DNA of 8,159 nt from Flavobacteriaceae bacterium (GTDB lineage Bacteria > Bacteroidota > Bacteroidia > Flavobacteriales > Flavobacteriaceae). The notes beneath the pieces are model-generated. The model was not told where the DNA came from. It saw nothing but the letters and a program-made list of their open reading frames with translations, and did no database searches. Location of the stretch: positions 1 through 8,159 of the forward strand of contig CANKLK010000098.1 of the NCBI GenBank assembly GCA_947482805.1, given 5' to 3'. Positions within the stretch are counted from its first letter, which is position 1; every line of letters begins with the position of its first letter. Both the position numbers and the translations under genes were made by a program. Positions 6,638 to 8,159 of this stretch are shown in pieces.

Positions 6638-6975
6638 AGTTTTTGAAAGAAACTTTTTTCTACTGGTTTTTTAACTTTTATTTTTTGTGGCGGAACCGGT
6701 GAAGGAAAGATCAGTCTTTCTTTCATTTTTTCAGAAATTGTCGATTCCATTTTCAATTTCATTAATTCTGAACGCTTGTCTACAAATTCTGAACGCAATT
6801 CTTTAACTTCATTGGTCATTTTGGTAATGCGAAAAACTTTTTGTTCAAAATGGTGTGTATTGGCAATCATTAAAAGCGCTAACAGGAAAAGAAAAACTAT
6901 AAAACGCCAGTTTCGTGTAGCATCTTCATTGACTAAAAACCGAGCTTTTAATATGCTATAAACTCCTTTTCCCAT
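6628..6975 (-). CDS. ftsL: FtsL-like divisome membrane protein
   Basis: This 115-residue single-span protein occupies the ftsL position between rsmH and ftsI. It has a cytoplasmic N-terminal segment, a membrane helix at about residues 23-41 (WRFIVFLFLLALLMIANTHH), and a charged heptad-like stretch at about 45-85 (EQKVFRITKMTNEVKELRSE at 44-63) consistent with the periplasmic coiled coil by which FtsL pairs with FtsB/DivIC-type partners and activates FtsWI. A proline and lysine-rich tail follows (PSPVPPQKIKVKKP at 91-104). FtsL sequences are poorly conserved, so the call depends on topology, size and gene order more than on motifs. The ATG at 6975 lies 4 bases after the rsmH stop codon, and the 3' end overlaps ftsI by 10 bases. 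Confidence 0.87.
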   Translation of the reverse strand: MGKGVYSILKARFLVNEDATRNWRFIVFLFLLALLMIANTHHFEQKVFRITKMTNEVKELRSEFVDKRSELMKLKMESTISEKMKERLIFPSPVPPQKIKVKKPVEKSFFQKLWQ

Positions 6976-6979
6976 GTTT

Positions 6980-7888
6980 TTATTTCTTTTCAGCTACTCT
7001 TAGTTTTGCACTTCTTGCTCTGTTATTCAATTTTATTTCTTCATCACTTGGAACAATTAACTTTTCAATATTTTTAAACGGAACTGAAAAGTTTCCAAAA
7101 AAGTCACGTTCAGGTTCGCCTTCAAACAAACCGTTTTTTATAAAACGTTTTACTAATCTGTCTTCTAATGAGTGATACGAAATCACGCTTAATCTACCTC
7201 CCGGTTTTAATATTTCTAGGGATTGTTCCAAAAACTCTTTTAAAACATCCATTTCCTGATTCACTTCAATCCGGATCGCCTGATAGATTTGAGCCAAAAT
7301 TTTATTCTTATGCTGTTCAGGCAAAAACCTTGACAAAACGATTTTCAATTCATCCGTGGTATTAATACTTTTCTTTTCTCTTGCTTCCACAATTGTTCTA
7401 GCTAAAGCAGGTGCAACTTTTAATTCGCCGTAATCCAAAAACACTCTCTTTAAATTAGCCTCATCATATTCATTAACAACTTTGAACGCATCCAAGTCAT
7501 TTTTTTTGCTCATTCTCATATCCAAATCGGCATCAAAGCGAGTAGAAAAACCTCTTTCGGGAACATCAAACTGATGCGATGAAACTCCTAAATCCGCCAA
7601 AATTCCGTCAACGCTTTTTACACCGTGAAATCTCAAAAACCGTTTGATATATCTAAAATTTTCAGGTATCAGTATAAATCTATCGTCTGGTAAGGCATTT
7701 GCAAAAGCATCTTCATCTTGGTCAAATCCGAATAGTTTTCCGTTTGGTCCTAATCGTTTCAAAATCTCTTTTGAATGGCCACCACCACCAAATGTCACAT
7801 CCACATAAACACCATCGGGTTTGATATTCAATCCTTCAACAGTTTCTTTCAATAAAACCGGATTATGATATTCCATCATTGTCATCAT
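6980..7888 (-). CDS. rsmH: RsmH, 16S rRNA (cytosine-1402 N4)-methyltransferase
   Basis: RsmH (formerly MraW) uses S-adenosylmethionine to methylate N4 of C1402 in the 16S rRNA decoding centre. The 302-residue protein, close to the 313 of E. coli, shows HNPVLLKE (8-15), the SAM-binding loop YVDVTFGGGGHS (28-39), GFDQDEDA (54-61), DGILADLGVSSHQFD (94-108), ERGFSTRFDADLDMRM (111-126), RIEVNQEMD (206-214), SYHSLEDRLVKRF (237-249) and the C-terminal NNRARSAKLRV (288-298). Four closely spaced ATG codons (7888, 7885, 7879, 7876) could each be the start, giving MMTMMEYHN or shorter forms; none has a visible Shine-Dalgarno sequence, and I give the longest. All overlap the end of mraZ (26 bases for the longest), so translation is probably coupled. 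Confidence 0.96.
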   Translation of the reverse strand: MMTMMEYHNPVLLKETVEGLNIKPDGVYVDVTFGGGGHSKEILKRLGPNGKLFGFDQDEDAFANALPDDRFILIPENFRYIKRFLRFHGVKSVDGILADLGVSSHQFDVPERGFSTRFDADLDMRMSKKNDLDAFKVVNEYDEANLKRVFLDYGELKVAPALARTIVEAREKKSINTTDELKIVLSRFLPEQHKNKILAQIYQAIRIEVNQEMDVLKEFLEQSLEILKPGGRLSVISYHSLEDRLVKRFIKNGLFEGEPERDFFGNFSVPFKNIEKLIVPSDEEIKLNNRARSAKLRVAEKK

Positions 7889-8159
7889 TACTGTTTCCCA
7901 TTACATCTTCGGCCAAATTTGCAAACTCATCATCATCGCCTGCAATCGCATTTTCATATAAATCTTTGTCCCAAATCTCAACGATATTAACCGCTGAAGA
8001 CAACACAATATCTTTGGAGATTTTACTAAAGCCTACTAAATCTTTTGGAATTAACAACCTTCCTAAATCATCAACTTCTACCACTTTTACTCCAGCGGTA
8101 AACCGACGAATGAAGTCGTTGTTTTTCTTTACAAAGCGGTTCAATTTGTTGATTTTTTG
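7863..8159 (-). CDS. mraZ: MraZ, transcriptional regulator of the dcw cluster (C-terminal 98 residues)
   Basis: The frame is open through the right edge of the window, so the N-terminal part of the gene (about 55-60 residues, judging from family length) is missing; the TTG at 8144 is an internal codon and not a start. The visible part begins QKINKLNRFVKKNNDF and contains the second SpoVT/AbrB-like half: the DxxxR signature DDLGR inside VKVVEVDDLGRLLIP, then SKDIVLSSAVNIVEIWDK. MraZ is known to form ring-shaped oligomers that bind repeats in the promoter of its own operon; that promoter would lie beyond the window. The last 28 or so residues are an acidic, low-complexity tail (GDDDEF, then GNSNDDNDGIS) whose coding sequence also supplies the rsmH start codons. 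Confidence 0.95.
   Translation of the reverse strand, partial: QKINKLNRFVKKNNDFIRRFTAGVKVVEVDDLGRLLIPKDLVGFSKISKDIVLSSAVNIVEIWDKDLYENAIAGDDDEFANLAEDVMGNSNDDNDGIS

Noticed and set aside
8142..8144. TTG at 8144 as the start of mraZ
   Set aside because: The frame stays open to the window edge and the upstream residues QKINK continue the MraZ helix; starting here would also remove the entire first AbrB-like half.

Overview
The window is an AT-rich stretch from the division and cell wall (dcw) cluster of a Bacteroidota bacterium, most likely a Flavobacteriaceae member close to Flavobacterium. The evidence is protein style (MraZ, RsmH, FtsL, a PASTA-bearing FtsI and a long MraY of flavobacterial type), gene order, low GC, no obvious Shine-Dalgarno sequences, and no murF between murE and mraY. 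The genus is inferred from remembered family features, not from a search.

Every gene lies on the minus strand, so transcription runs from high to low coordinates: mraZ (5' end cut off by the window) > rsmH > ftsL > ftsI > murE > mraY > murD > a four-helix-bundle protein > ftsW (only the first 49 codons). Genes from mraZ to murD overlap or sit within about 22 bases of each other. The junctions are a 26-base overlap mraZ/rsmH, 4 bases between rsmH and ftsL, a 10-base overlap ftsL/ftsI, a 4-base GTGA overlap ftsI/murE, 22 bases between murE and mraY, and a 1-base TAATG overlap mraY/murD. This is a translationally coupled operon with no visible internal terminator.

The genes cover three connected jobs: regulation and ribosome maintenance at the head of the operon (MraZ, RsmH), the septal machinery (FtsL, FtsI transpeptidase, FtsW glycosyltransferase) and cytoplasmic to membrane steps of peptidoglycan precursor synthesis (MurD, MurE, MraY). 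MurE carries the DNPR motif of meso-diaminopimelate-adding enzymes, which predicts a DAP-type wall.

The accessory part is the stretch between murD and ftsW. A small gene of the 23S rRNA intervening-sequence (S23 / four-helix-bundle) family sits there. It fills almost exactly the loop between two 33-base inverted-repeat arms (31 of 33 positions pair; 20 consecutive pairs are perfect). One arm reaches into the murD stop codon and the other ends 5 bases before the ftsW start codon. The same plan, a stem with an S23 ORF in the loop, is known for intervening sequences inside 23S rRNA, but here it stands inside a protein-coding operon between two essential genes. This is the main item worth following up.
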